DNA of 14,728 nucleotides from NCBI RefSeq assembly GCF_049059935.1, contig NZ_JBMGQR010000092.1, forward strand, positions 1 to 14,728. Direction: 5' to 3'. Source of the DNA: JAURVT01 sp049059935 (lineage in GTDB: Bacteria; Actinomycetota; Actinomycetes; Propionibacteriales; Nocardioidaceae). The notes beneath the pieces are model-generated. The model worked only from the letters and a program-made list of their open reading frames with translations, did no database searches and had not been told where the DNA came from. Positions within the stretch are counted from its first letter, which is position 1, and every line of letters begins with the position of its first letter. Positions 7,075-13,394 of the stretch are shown in pieces. Made by a program: the position numbers and the translations under genes.

Positions 7075-8118
7075 TCAGCGGGTGCGGAGCGGCGCCGTCG
7101 CGAGCTCGGCGATGCCGTCGTCGGGGGCGACCTGGGCGGTGAAGCCCAGCTGGTCGCGCGCCTTGTCGGGCGAGGCGGCCACGTGCCGGACGTCGAAGGC
7201 GCGGTAGTCGCCGGTGAGGACGGGCTCGTCACCGCAGGCGGCCTGCGACAGCCGGCGCGCCATCTCGCCGATCGTGTAGCGCTGCCCGGAGCACACGTTG
7301 TAGGCCTCGAGGCCGGGGGCCTGGTCGCCGACGGCCTCGATCGCGGCGAGGTTGGCGCGGGCGAGGTCGTGCACGTGCACGAAGTCGCGCACCTGCTGCC
7401 CGTCCTCGAAGACGCGGGGCGCCTCGCCGCGGGCGATGGCCGAGCGGAAGATCGCGGCGACGCCCGAGTACGGGGTGTCGGCGGGCATGCCCGGGCCGTA
7501 GACGTTGTGGTACCGCAGCGCGACGGCCCGCGACCCCTCGAGCGTGCACCACGCGTCGGCGTAGTGCTCCTGCGCGACCTTGGACGCGGCGTAGCTGGTG
7601 CGGGGCGCGAACGCGGTGTCCTCGCCGATCAGGTGCCACTCGATCGGGCCGTCGCAGTGCGGGCAGCGCGGGTCGTAGCGGCCCTGCGAGAGGTCCTCCT
7701 CACGACGCGTCGCGGGAGGAACGTCACCGTGAGTGGGGCAGGTGTACCGGCCGTCGCCGTAGACCACCATCGACGACGCGAGCACGAGCCGTCCGACGTT
7801 CGCCCGGGCCATCGCCGCGAGCAGCACGGCGGTGCCGAGGTCGTTGTGCGTGGCGTAGTCGGGCAGGTCCTGGGCGTCGACGCCGTTGCCGACCATCGCC
7901 GCCTGGTGGCAGACGACGTCGACGTCGGCGAGCAGCGGGTCGAGGTCACCCGGGACGCGGACGTCGCCGCGCACCGTGCCCTCGGGCAGCGTGGCGTCCG
8001 GCCCGTGCGCCTGGAGCAGCAGCGCGTCGAGGCCGACGACGTCGTGCCCGGCCTCGCGGACCACCCGTGCGACGTGCTGGCCGATGAAGCCGGCGGAGCC
8101 CGTCAGCAGGACCTTCAC
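7075..8118 (-). CDS. NAD-dependent sugar-nucleotide epimerase/dehydratase (extended SDR) with a Cys/His insertion
   Basis: The 347-residue extended SDR acts on a nucleotide sugar. The NAD-binding loop is TGSAGFIG (6-13), the catalytic serine region is ASSMVVYG (114-121), and the catalytic pair is Y176 and K180 in SYAASK. Between them lies an insertion with C127-P-T-H130 and C152-P-H-C155, which looks like a small zinc ribbon. From memory such insertions occur in enzymes annotated as dTDP-L-rhamnose 4-epimerase and in GalE3-like proteins, and the gene order matches Rv0536 (galE3) after Rv0535. The GTG start at 8118 overlaps the mtnP stop as GTGA, so translation is coupled. 4-epimerase is more likely than 4,6-dehydratase, but the substrate is not decided by the sequence. 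Confidence 0.87.
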   Translation of the reverse strand: MKVLLTGSAGFIGQHVARVVREAGHDVVGLDALLLQAHGPDATLPEGTVRGDVRVPGDLDPLLADVDVVCHQAAMVGNGVDAQDLPDYATHNDLGTAVLLAAMARANVGRLVLASSMVVYGDGRYTCPTHGDVPPATRREEDLSQGRYDPRCPHCDGPIEWHLIGEDTAFAPRTSYAASKVAQEHYADAWCTLEGSRAVALRYHNVYGPGMPADTPYSGVAAIFRSAIARGEAPRVFEDGQQVRDFVHVHDLARANLAAIEAVGDQAPGLEAYNVCSGQRYTIGEMARRLSQAACGDEPVLTGDYRAFDVRHVAASPDKARDQLGFTAQVAPDDGIAELATAPLRTR

Positions 8119-8936
8119 GGCAGCTCGAACGGCAGGTGCAGGCCGTCGAGGGCCGAGAACGCGGGGTCGTCGCCGTCGAGGTCGACCGTGGCGGCCACGC
8201 CGCGCAGGGTGTCGCGCAGCAGGTCGGTGTAGCGGCCGAAGACCGCGAACACGTCCTCCTGGTTGACCGACGTGCCGGTCTCGACGCCGGCGTCGTGGTC
8301 GGTGACGAGCGCGACGGTGGCGTAGGCCATCGCCAGCTCGCGGGCGAGGACGGCCTCGGGGTGCCCGGTCATGTTGACGACGTCCCAGCCCTGCCGGGCG
8401 TACCACTGCGACTCGGCGCGGGTGGAGAAGCGCGGGCCCTCGATGACGACCATCGTGCCGCCGTCGACGGGCTCCTGGCCGGCGCCCCGCAGGCCGTCGA
8501 GCAGGGCCGTGCGCAGGGCCGGCGAGTACGGGTCGCCGAACGAGACGTGGTTGGCGCCGGTGTCGTAGAACGTCTGGGTGCGGCCGGTGGTGCGGTCGAC
8601 GAGCTGGTCGGGGACGACGAGCGTGCCGGGGCCGTGCTCGGCCTGCAGACCCCCGACGGCGCACGGGGCGAGGATCCAGCGGACGCCGAGGCTGCGCAGC
8701 GCCCAGAGGTTGGCGCGGTAGTTGACCTTGTGGGCCGGGAACTGGTGGTCGCGGCCGTGGCGGGGCAGGAACGCGACGCGGCGCGGGCCGGCGTCGGTCT
8801 CGACGGTGCCCACCGCGACCGGGGACGACGGGTCGCCGAACGGCGTGCTCACCTCGACGTCCTCGGCGCCGTCGAGGAAGGTGTAGAAGCCGCTGCCACC
8901 GATGACCGCGAGCTGCGGCCTGTCGTCGTTCGTCAT
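8115..8936 (-). CDS. mtnP: S-methyl-5'-thioadenosine phosphorylase
   Basis: This cytoplasmic trimeric-type nucleoside phosphorylase splits 5'-methylthioadenosine with phosphate into adenine and methylthioribose-1-phosphate. The 273-residue product has GGSGFY (13-18), the phosphate-binding RHG (59-61), and EGPRFSTRAES (166-176). It also has NMT (188-190) followed by PEA.LARE. D213 and D215 in VTDHDAG correspond to the aspartates that read the 6-amino group of adenine in MTA phosphorylases, where guanine-specific enzymes have Asn; this favours adenosine-type substrates. From memory it matches Rv0535. ATG 8936 lies seven bases after TAGGCT and has no Shine-Dalgarno site, so the transcript is probably leaderless. 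It heads a two-gene operon with the epimerase. Confidence 0.92.
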   Translation of the reverse strand: MTNDDRPQLAVIGGSGFYTFLDGAEDVEVSTPFGDPSSPVAVGTVETDAGPRRVAFLPRHGRDHQFPAHKVNYRANLWALRSLGVRWILAPCAVGGLQAEHGPGTLVVPDQLVDRTTGRTQTFYDTGANHVSFGDPYSPALRTALLDGLRGAGQEPVDGGTMVVIEGPRFSTRAESQWYARQGWDVVNMTGHPEAVLARELAMAYATVALVTDHDAGVETGTSVNQEDVFAVFGRYTDLLRDTLRGVAATVDLDGDDPAFSALDGLHLPFELP

Positions 8937-8943
8937 GACCCCG

Positions 8944-8979
8944 AGCCTAGATGCGGCGCTGTTCGGCGCTCCGTAGGGT
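8944..8979. promoter_or_regulatory. Back-to-back leaderless promoters of mtnP and the SDR gene
   Basis: Only 50 bp separate the two start codons. On the minus strand TAGGCT (8949-8944) is seven bases before ATG 8936. On the plus strand TAGGGT (8974-8979) is seven bases before ATG 8987. Each promoter's -35 zone therefore overlaps the other's core, so the two polymerases probably compete. No Shine-Dalgarno site is present for either gene. Confidence 0.7.
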
Positions 8980-8986
8980 TGCGTGC

Positions 8987-9970
8987 ATGGCCCCCCACGC
9001 GCTCACCGGCATCGCCGAGACCCTGCTCGACAAGACGATCCTCCCGGGGTACTCCAAGATCGGCTACAGCCTGCGCAAGCGCTGGTGGCCCGCCGACGCC
9101 GAGCCCGGGTCGCTCATCGGCAAGCGGGTGGTCGTGACGGGTGGCAGCTCGGGCCTGGGCCGCGCCACCGCCGCCGGCATCGCCGAGCTCGGGGCGATCG
9201 TGCACCTCGTCGGGCGCAAGGCCTCGCGCCTGGAGGAGTCGGCCGGGCTGATCCGCCGCGACGTCCCCACCGCCGACGTCGTCATCGAGGAGTGCGACGT
9301 CAGCGACCTCGACGCCGTCCGCGCCTGGTGCGACGACCTCAAGGGCCGGATCGGCGCGCTCCACGGCATCGTCCACGACGCCGGCGTGATGCCGCCCGAG
9401 CGCACCGAGACCGCCCAGGGCCACGAGATGGCGCTGGCCACCCACGTCCTCGGCCCGTTCCTGATGACCGAGCTGCTGCGCGAGAACCTCGCCGAGGAGG
9501 GCTACGCGCGCGTCGTGTGGATGTCGTCCGGCGGCATGTACTCCGCGCCGTTCACGCACGAGGTGGCGACGGACCTGGAGTACCGCAAGGGCGAGTACAA
9601 CGGCACCCGCTCCTACGCCCGCACCAAGCGGATGCAGGTGGTCGTCGCCGCGATGCTCTCCGAGCGCCTCGCCGGCGACGGGATCTTCGTGCACAGCCTG
9701 CACCCGGGCTGGGCCGCCACCCCGGGCGTCACCGACTCGCTGCCCGGCTTCGCCAAGATCGCCAAGCCGATCCTGCGCACCGCAGAGCAGGGCGCCGACA
9801 CCGCCGTGTGGCTGATCGGGTCGGACGAGGCCGTCCAGACCACCGGCCAGTTCTGGCAGGACCGCCGTCCGCGTCCGATGACGTTCGTCCCCTCCCAGCT
9901 CGAGGAGGCCGAGGACCGCCAGCTCCTCTGGGACTACTGCTGCGAGGCGACGGGCGTCACGCCGGCGTAG
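8987..9970 (+). CDS. Short-chain dehydrogenase/reductase, DHRS12-like
   Basis: The 327-residue protein has an N-terminal extension of about 45 residues with an amphipathic stretch (KIGYSLRKRWWP) and then a classical SDR domain. The cofactor loop is TGGSSGLG at 51-58. The usual NNAG is HDAG at 130-133. The catalytic residues are the serine in MSSGGM (about 180-181), Y210 and K214 in SYARTK. The C-terminal half, with SLHPGWAATPGV, a GADTAVWL segment and SGRFFQD-like TGQFWQDRRP, closely resembles human DHRS12 and its bacterial relatives as I recall them. The substrate is unknown; lipid or sterol-like alcohols are plausible. The ATG 8987 is preceded by TAGGGT with seven bases between. It is monocistronic and convergent with DUF3046. 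Confidence 0.88.
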   Translation: MAPHALTGIAETLLDKTILPGYSKIGYSLRKRWWPADAEPGSLIGKRVVVTGGSSGLGRATAAGIAELGAIVHLVGRKASRLEESAGLIRRDVPTADVVIEECDVSDLDAVRAWCDDLKGRIGALHGIVHDAGVMPPERTETAQGHEMALATHVLGPFLMTELLRENLAEEGYARVVWMSSGGMYSAPFTHEVATDLEYRKGEYNGTRSYARTKRMQVVVAAMLSERLAGDGIFVHSLHPGWAATPGVTDSLPGFAKIAKPILRTAEQGADTAVWLIGSDEAVQTTGQFWQDRRPRPMTFVPSQLEEAEDRQLLWDYCCEATGVTPA

Positions 9971-10110
9971 GGGCTGGGGTCCTGGGCTGTCTTCCAGCGG
10001 TGACTCCCCGGTCGGTGCGGTGAGCGACGACGGGCGCACCTACGGACGAGGGTCGTGGTCGCGAGGGTGGGCGGCCGGCCTCGGGTCCCACAGGGCGAGA
10101 CGGTCGAGGT

Positions 10111-10180
10111 ACTGACCGCGGCAAACAGTTGCGAACCACGGTGAATTCACCACGTTTCGCGACGCTTTGCCCCGGTCGGT
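10111..10180. repeat. 70-nt imperfect inverted repeat centred on GGTGAATTCACC
   Basis: The two 35-nt arms pair at 27 positions, with two further G-T wobbles and six mismatches. The paired blocks are ACTGACCG/CGGTCGGT, GGCAAA/TTTGCC, GCGAA/TTCGC and the central GGTGAATTCACC (10140-10151). All blocks are symmetric about 10145.5. It contains an AT-rich core unlike its surroundings. It could be a fold-back (MITE-like) element, a long terminator hairpin for the convergent genes, or a structured RNA; the sequence does not decide. Confidence 0.65.
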
Positions 10181-10230
10181 GTGACCGCTGAGGCCGGTGG
10201 TGGCGAGCCGTCCACCCACCGAGACAGAGC

Positions 10231-10364
10231 GCCCGGCCGCGGCGAGCCCGCGGCGCCCACCCCGCCCGTAGCTGCCTGTCGGCGAGCACCCCAGCGGAGC
10301 CGCACCCGAACCCGGCGAACGCCCCCAGCGCTCTCGGTCCGGCAGCTCCAGCGGCGCCCACACC
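10231..10364. repeat. Diverged copy 1 of a segment shared with the DUF3046 3' end
   Basis: It matches 10426-10550 at roughly 92% over the alignable part, with a 47-nt identical core (10260-10306 against 10445-10491). It has an extra 11 nt (AGCCCGCGGCG, a local duplication) near its start. On the minus strand it includes a counterpart of the last DUF3046 codons (LELPDRER) but the stop codon is replaced by TGG. The coding similarity stops after about 15 codons, so it is a fragment and not a gene. Confidence 0.75.
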
Positions 10365-10425
10365 GTCCAGGGCGCACCTCCCGACGGGGTTTCGCAAGTC
10401 GCGGAGGTGATCGCCGAGGCGCGTG

Positions 10426-10550
10426 GCCCGGCCGCGGCGCCCAACCCCGCCCGTAGCTGCCTGTCGGCGAGCACCCCAGCGGAGCCGCACCGGAACCCGG
10501 CGAACGCGCTCAGCGCTCCCGGTCGGGGAGCTCCAGCGACGCCCACACGG
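10426..10550. repeat. Copy 2 of the repeat, spanning the end of DUF3046 and its downstream flank
   Basis: The right part (10510-10550) is the genuine 3' end of the DUF3046 gene on the minus strand; the left part is non-coding. The offset from copy 1 is 185 nt across the identical core. The core reads, on the minus strand, as a GC-rich segment with small local stems (GCGG/CCGC). Whether further copies exist elsewhere in the genome cannot be seen here. Confidence 0.75.
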
Positions 10551-10704
10551 CACGCCAGACGGTCTTGGGCTGCTCACCGGAGGCGAGGGCCTCGTCGACG
10601 GTGCGGCTGCCGAGCTCGCCGAGCACCTGGGTGCTGGCCCAGACCTGGGCGTAGCCGAGGCCGAGGTGCTGCTCCATCCGGTCCCAGAACTCGCTGTGCC
10701 TCAC
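10510..10704 (-). CDS. DUF3046 protein, small actinobacterial recA-neighbourhood protein
   Basis: The 64-residue soluble protein reads MRHSEFWDRMEQHLG, then YAQVWASTQVLGELG, then RTVDEALASGEQPKTVWRAV, and ends LELPDRER. These are the conserved blocks of DUF3046 as I recall them, and the length is full. The function is unknown. In many actinobacteria the gene sits directly beside recA (Rv2738c beside Rv2737c in M. tuberculosis) or beside lhr. Here it is followed upstream by the ABC exporter and then lhr, while recA is 7.9 kb away. The GTG start at 10704 lacks a Shine-Dalgarno site and lies six bases after CATACT. Its promoter is of the DNA-damage type, which ties it to recA by regulation. Copy of its 3' end is duplicated downstream. 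Confidence 0.9.
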   Translation of the reverse strand: MRHSEFWDRMEQHLGLGYAQVWASTQVLGELGSRTVDEALASGEQPKTVWRAVWASLELPDRER

Positions 10705-10710
10705 GCGGCC

Positions 10711-10733
10711 AGTATGCGTCGGGCCACCGACAG
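10711..10733 (-). promoter_or_regulatory. PafBC/RecA-NDp-type promoter of DUF3046
   Basis: Reading toward the gene the sequence is CTGTCGGTG, eight bases, then CATACT. Eight of nine positions fit the recalled TTGTCRGTG element, with the exact N8 spacing to a -10 that lacks only the first T. The hexamer ends six bases before GTG 10704, so the mRNA is probably leaderless. The element sits within 34 bp between the permease stop and the DUF3046 start, showing that DUF3046 need not rely on the exporter operon. Confidence 0.7.
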
Positions 10734-10738
10734 CCCGG

Positions 10739-11566
10739 TCACGACGTGAGCAGGGTGCCGAGGCGCCGTGACGTGACCCACAGGCCGACGCACCCCATCA
10801 CCAGCAGGTACGCGACGTGGCCGAGCGCCTCCCACCCGACGGTGCCGGTGGTGAGGGCCCGCTCGAGGGCGACGCCCTGGTACAGCGGGGTGGCCTGGAC
10901 GACGAGCTGCAGCGCCCCGGGGTAGGTGGCGAGCGGGTAGAAGGTGGCCGAGAACAGGAACATCGGCATGATCGCCAGCTGGACGTACTCGAAGTCCTGC
11001 CAGGTGCGCATGTAGGTGGTCAGGGCCATCGCCGCCCCGGCGAACCCGAACGCGATCAGCACCGCCGCGGGCAGCGCGAGGAGCGTCCACCACGACTCGG
11101 CGTACCCCAGCGCGACCATGAGCAGCACGAACGCCGCGGAGTAGATGCCGCCGCGGGTGAGCGACCAGGTGACCTCGGCGGTGGCGACGTCGCGCGGCCG
11201 CAGCGGCGTGGCCAGGATCGTGTCGTAGAGCTTCTCGAACTTGAGCCGGAAGAACACGCCGTAGGTGGCGTCGAAGATCGCGCCGTTCATCGCCGCGGCG
11301 GCGAGCATCGCCGGCGCGATGAACTCCGCGTACGGGACGGCGGTGCCGTCGTCGAGGCGCACGGTGCCCACGAGCGCGGCCACGCCGATGCCGATCGACA
11401 GCAGGTAGAACGCCGGCTCGAGCATGCCGGTGAGGAACACGACCCACGACCGTCGGTAGACGAGCAGCGTCCGCTCGAGGATGCGCAGCGCGCCGCCGCG
11501 GGTGCTGGGCACCGGGGTGAGGCGCAGCGCCAGGGACGGCGGCGCCGACCGCATCGAGCCGGCCAT
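10739..11566 (-). CDS. ABC-2 type exporter permease (second permease of the operon)
   Basis: The 275-residue integral membrane protein has a cytoplasmic N-terminus of about 40 residues and roughly six hydrophobic segments, beginning with WVVFLTGMLEPAFYLLSIGIGVAALV. The PAMLAAAAMNGAIFDATYGVFF and LEKLYDTILATPL-like stretch (KFEKLYDTILATPLRPRD) are the typical ABC-2/NodJ-DrrB signatures. TFYPLATYPGALQ near the fifth segment is also a family feature. The ATG at 11566 shares one base with the stop of the first permease (TGATG); an adjacent GTG is the alternative. With the ATPase and the other permease it should form a heterodimeric exporter. The substrate is unknown. It ends 34 bp before DUF3046. 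Confidence 0.88.
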   Translation of the reverse strand: MAGSMRSAPPSLALRLTPVPSTRGGALRILERTLLVYRRSWVVFLTGMLEPAFYLLSIGIGVAALVGTVRLDDGTAVPYAEFIAPAMLAAAAMNGAIFDATYGVFFRLKFEKLYDTILATPLRPRDVATAEVTWSLTRGGIYSAAFVLLMVALGYAESWWTLLALPAAVLIAFGFAGAAMALTTYMRTWQDFEYVQLAIMPMFLFSATFYPLATYPGALQLVVQATPLYQGVALERALTTGTVGWEALGHVAYLLVMGCVGLWVTSRRLGTLLTS

Positions 11567-12351
11567 CACACGCCTCCGTCGGCGAGCCGGCGCTCGAACC
11601 GGCTGCGGGCGAGCAGCCAGCCGGCGACGACCCACAGCGCCAGGTAGGCCAGGTGCCCGAGCAGCGCGAGCGCGTCGACGCGGTCGGTGGTGAGCATGCG
11701 GGTGGACTCGACGCCGTGCCACACCGGCGTCAGCCAGGCCACCGCCTGCAGCACGCCCGGCAGCTGCGAGATCGGGAAGAACGCGCCGGAGAACAACGTC
11801 ATCGGCAGGATGCCGAGGCGGAACAGCAGGGCGAACGCGGTGTCGTCCTCGATGCTGGCCGACAGCGCGAGCACCGGCATCGCGTACGCCAGCCCGAGGA
11901 GCGCCCCGACGAGCACGGCGGCGACGCCGCCGGCGACCGAGGCCACCGTGCCGAACGCGACGAGCACCACCATCATCACCGCGCAGGTGAGCGTCAGGCG
12001 GACGGCCAGGTAGGCGACCAGGCCGTTGAGGACGTCGACGACGCGCAGCGGGGTGGCGATGCGCGCGGTGTAGACCGGCTCCCACTTGAAGGCGACCCAC
12101 ACCGGGTAGGTGGACTCCCCGACCGCGGTGGTCATCGCGTTGGTGGCGAGCATGCCCGGGGCGATGAACGCGAGGTAGGTGACGCCGAGGTCGCCCGGAC
12201 CACGGTCGACGTAGCCGCCGAGGCCGAGCCCCATCGCGAGCAGGAAGAAGACCGGCAGCAGCGTGTACGACACGATGCCGCCGCGCCAGGTGCGAAGGAA
12301 CAGCGTCCAGAAGTAGGCCCGTTGACGCAGGACCATGTCGATCGCGGTCAT
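11566..12351 (-). CDS. ABC-2 type exporter permease (first permease of the operon)
   Basis: The 261-residue membrane protein has about six membrane segments starting at YTLLPVFFLLAMGLGLGGYV. It contains LAFIAPGMLATNAMTTAVGESTYPVWV and FKWEPVYTARIATPLRV, the ABC-2 coupling region, and LFSGAFFPISQLPGVLQ before the last segments. It resembles its neighbour but is clearly a separate paralogue, so the exporter has two different membrane halves. One base separates the ATPase stop from ATG 12351 (TGAGATG), with GGGGAG just upstream as ribosome-binding site inside the ATPase 3' end. Daunorubicin-type DrrB or NodJ is the nearest functional analogy; the cargo is unknown. Confidence 0.88.
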   Translation of the reverse strand: MTAIDMVLRQRAYFWTLFLRTWRGGIVSYTLLPVFFLLAMGLGLGGYVDRGPGDLGVTYLAFIAPGMLATNAMTTAVGESTYPVWVAFKWEPVYTARIATPLRVVDVLNGLVAYLAVRLTLTCAVMMVVLVAFGTVASVAGGVAAVLVGALLGLAYAMPVLALSASIEDDTAFALLFRLGILPMTLFSGAFFPISQLPGVLQAVAWLTPVWHGVESTRMLTTDRVDALALLGHLAYLALWVVAGWLLARSRFERRLADGGV

Positions 12352-12352
12352 C

Positions 12353-13291
12353 TCACTCCCCCAGCGACCGGCCGGTGAGGCGCAGGAAGACGTCCTCGAG
12401 GCTCGAGCGGCGCACCAGCGTGCTGACGGGGACGACGCCGCGCGCGGCCACCTCCTCGAGCACCCGCTCGCCGGAGTCGGCGTACAGCAGGACGCGGTCG
12501 GGCAGCACCTCGACCCGGTCGGCGAGGTCGGCGACCTTCTCGGCGACCGCCTCGTTCTCGCCGATGCCCATGCGGATCTCGGTGACCTCGCGGGTGGAGT
12601 AGCGCGCGATCAGCTCGGCCGGCGACCCCTCGGCGGCGAACCGGCCCTGGTCCATGACGACGAGCCGGTCGCACAGCTGCTCGGCCTCGTCCATGTAGTG
12701 CGTGGTGAGGACGAGCGTGACGCCGGTCTGCTTGAGCCGGTACAGCTGGTCCCACACGACGTGGCGCGCCTGCGGGTCCAGACCGGTGGTGGGCTCGTCG
12801 AGGAGGAGCAGCTCAGGCGAGTTGACCAGCGACCGCGCGATCGTCAGCCGCCGCTTCATGCCGCCGGACAGCGCCGAGATCTTGTCGCCGGACTTCTCGC
12901 CGAGGTGGACGAAGTCGAGCAGCTCGTCGGCACGGGCGCCGCAGTCGGCGCGCGACATGCCGAAGTAGCGCCCGTAGACCGTCAGGTTCTCGCGGACGGT
13001 GAGCTCGGAGTCGAGGGTGTCCTCCTGCGGGCAGACGCCGATGCGCGCGCGGATCGCCGACCCGTCGGTGCGCGGGTCGAGCCCGAGGATGCGCAGCGTG
13101 CCCGACGTGGGCGGCGAGACAGCCGCCACCATGCGCATCGTGGACGACTTGCCGGCCCCGTTGGGCCCGAGGAACCCGAACGCCTCGCCGGCCCGGACGT
13201 CGACCTCGATCCCGTCGACCGCCGTGAAGTCGCCGTAGCGCTTGACGAGGTCGCGGGCGTGGACGAGGGATCCCGGGGTGGCGTCGCTCAC
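12353..13291 (-). CDS. ABC transporter ATPase, DrrA/NodI type
   Basis: The 312-residue cytoplasmic ATPase drives the two permeases encoded just after it. It has Walker A GPNGAGKS (42-49), the Q-loop in VCPQEDTLD (Q89), the signature LSGGM (141-145), Walker B LLLLDEP (161-167) and the H-loop TTHYMDEAEQL (H198). The C-terminal extension of about 100 residues is normal for the drug-efflux DrrA branch. The start is GTG 13291 (VSDATPGSLV). The frame is open further upstream, to 13459, but that would run through the promoter and palindromes and shows no ABC sequence. GTG 13291 has no Shine-Dalgarno site and is seven bases from TAGTGT, so the mRNA is probably leaderless. Self-resistance or lipid/glycan export are the usual jobs of this type. 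Confidence 0.92.
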   Translation of the reverse strand: MSDATPGSLVHARDLVKRYGDFTAVDGIEVDVRAGEAFGFLGPNGAGKSSTMRMVAAVSPPTSGTLRILGLDPRTDGSAIRARIGVCPQEDTLDSELTVRENLTVYGRYFGMSRADCGARADELLDFVHLGEKSGDKISALSGGMKRRLTIARSLVNSPELLLLDEPTTGLDPQARHVVWDQLYRLKQTGVTLVLTTHYMDEAEQLCDRLVVMDQGRFAAEGSPAELIARYSTREVTEIRMGIGENEAVAEKVADLADRVEVLPDRVLLYADSGERVLEEVAARGVVPVSTLVRRSSLEDVFLRLTGRSLGE

Positions 13292-13298
13292 CTGCGCG

Positions 13299-13321
13299 AC
13301 ACTAGGCCAGGCGCACGACAG
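13299..13321 (-). promoter_or_regulatory. Leaderless promoter of the ABC operon with a TGTC element at PafBC spacing
   Basis: TAGTGT (13304-13299) ends exactly seven bases before GTG 13291. Upstream it reads CTGTCGTGC and eight bases before the hexamer. CTGTC sits at the same distance from the -10 as in the recA and DUF3046 promoters, but the following GTG is shifted by one base. Leaderless initiation is well supported; damage control is tentative. Confidence 0.6.
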
Positions 13322-13394
13322 GACTCCACGGTGTTTTCGCGGACGGGCGTCCGTCGCACCCGTCCCGTCCGTCCCACTCGGCACGGAGAACCGT

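Larger units (their letters stand above)
9971..10509. other. 540-bp non-coding stretch between convergent genes
   Basis: No open frame here looks like a real protein. The region holds a 70-nt inverted repeat (10111-10180) in a locally AT-richer patch, and two diverged copies of a roughly 125-nt segment. Frames that stay open across it translate to low-complexity Arg/Pro/Gly-rich sequence in every direction, the usual shadow of high G+C. A weak GCTGG...CCAGC stem just after the SDR stop might help termination. Confidence 0.6.

Noticed and set aside
5302..8232. A 976-codon plus-strand open frame
   Set aside because: It overlaps the GT-C gene in another frame and runs antisense to the epimerase and mtnP; composition is Arg/Pro-rich with no domain. 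It is a codon-bias artefact.
4102..8936. Arsenosugar biosynthesis, suggested by the TIGR04282 name plus a nucleoside phosphorylase
   Set aside because: No ArsM or radical-SAM ArsS gene is present, the methyltransferase lacks an obvious Cys-rich arsenic site, and D213/D215 indicate an ordinary MTA phosphorylase.
10040..10509. Minus-strand open frames across the intergenic region
   Set aside because: They read through both repeat copies and the inverted repeat, lack ribosome-binding sites or a leaderless hexamer, and give no recognisable protein.
13340..13371. Inverted repeat CGGACGGG/CCCGTCCG upstream of the ABC promoter
   Set aside because: Eight base pairs with a 16-nt spacer in a simple CGTCC-rich stretch is easily expected by chance at this base composition.
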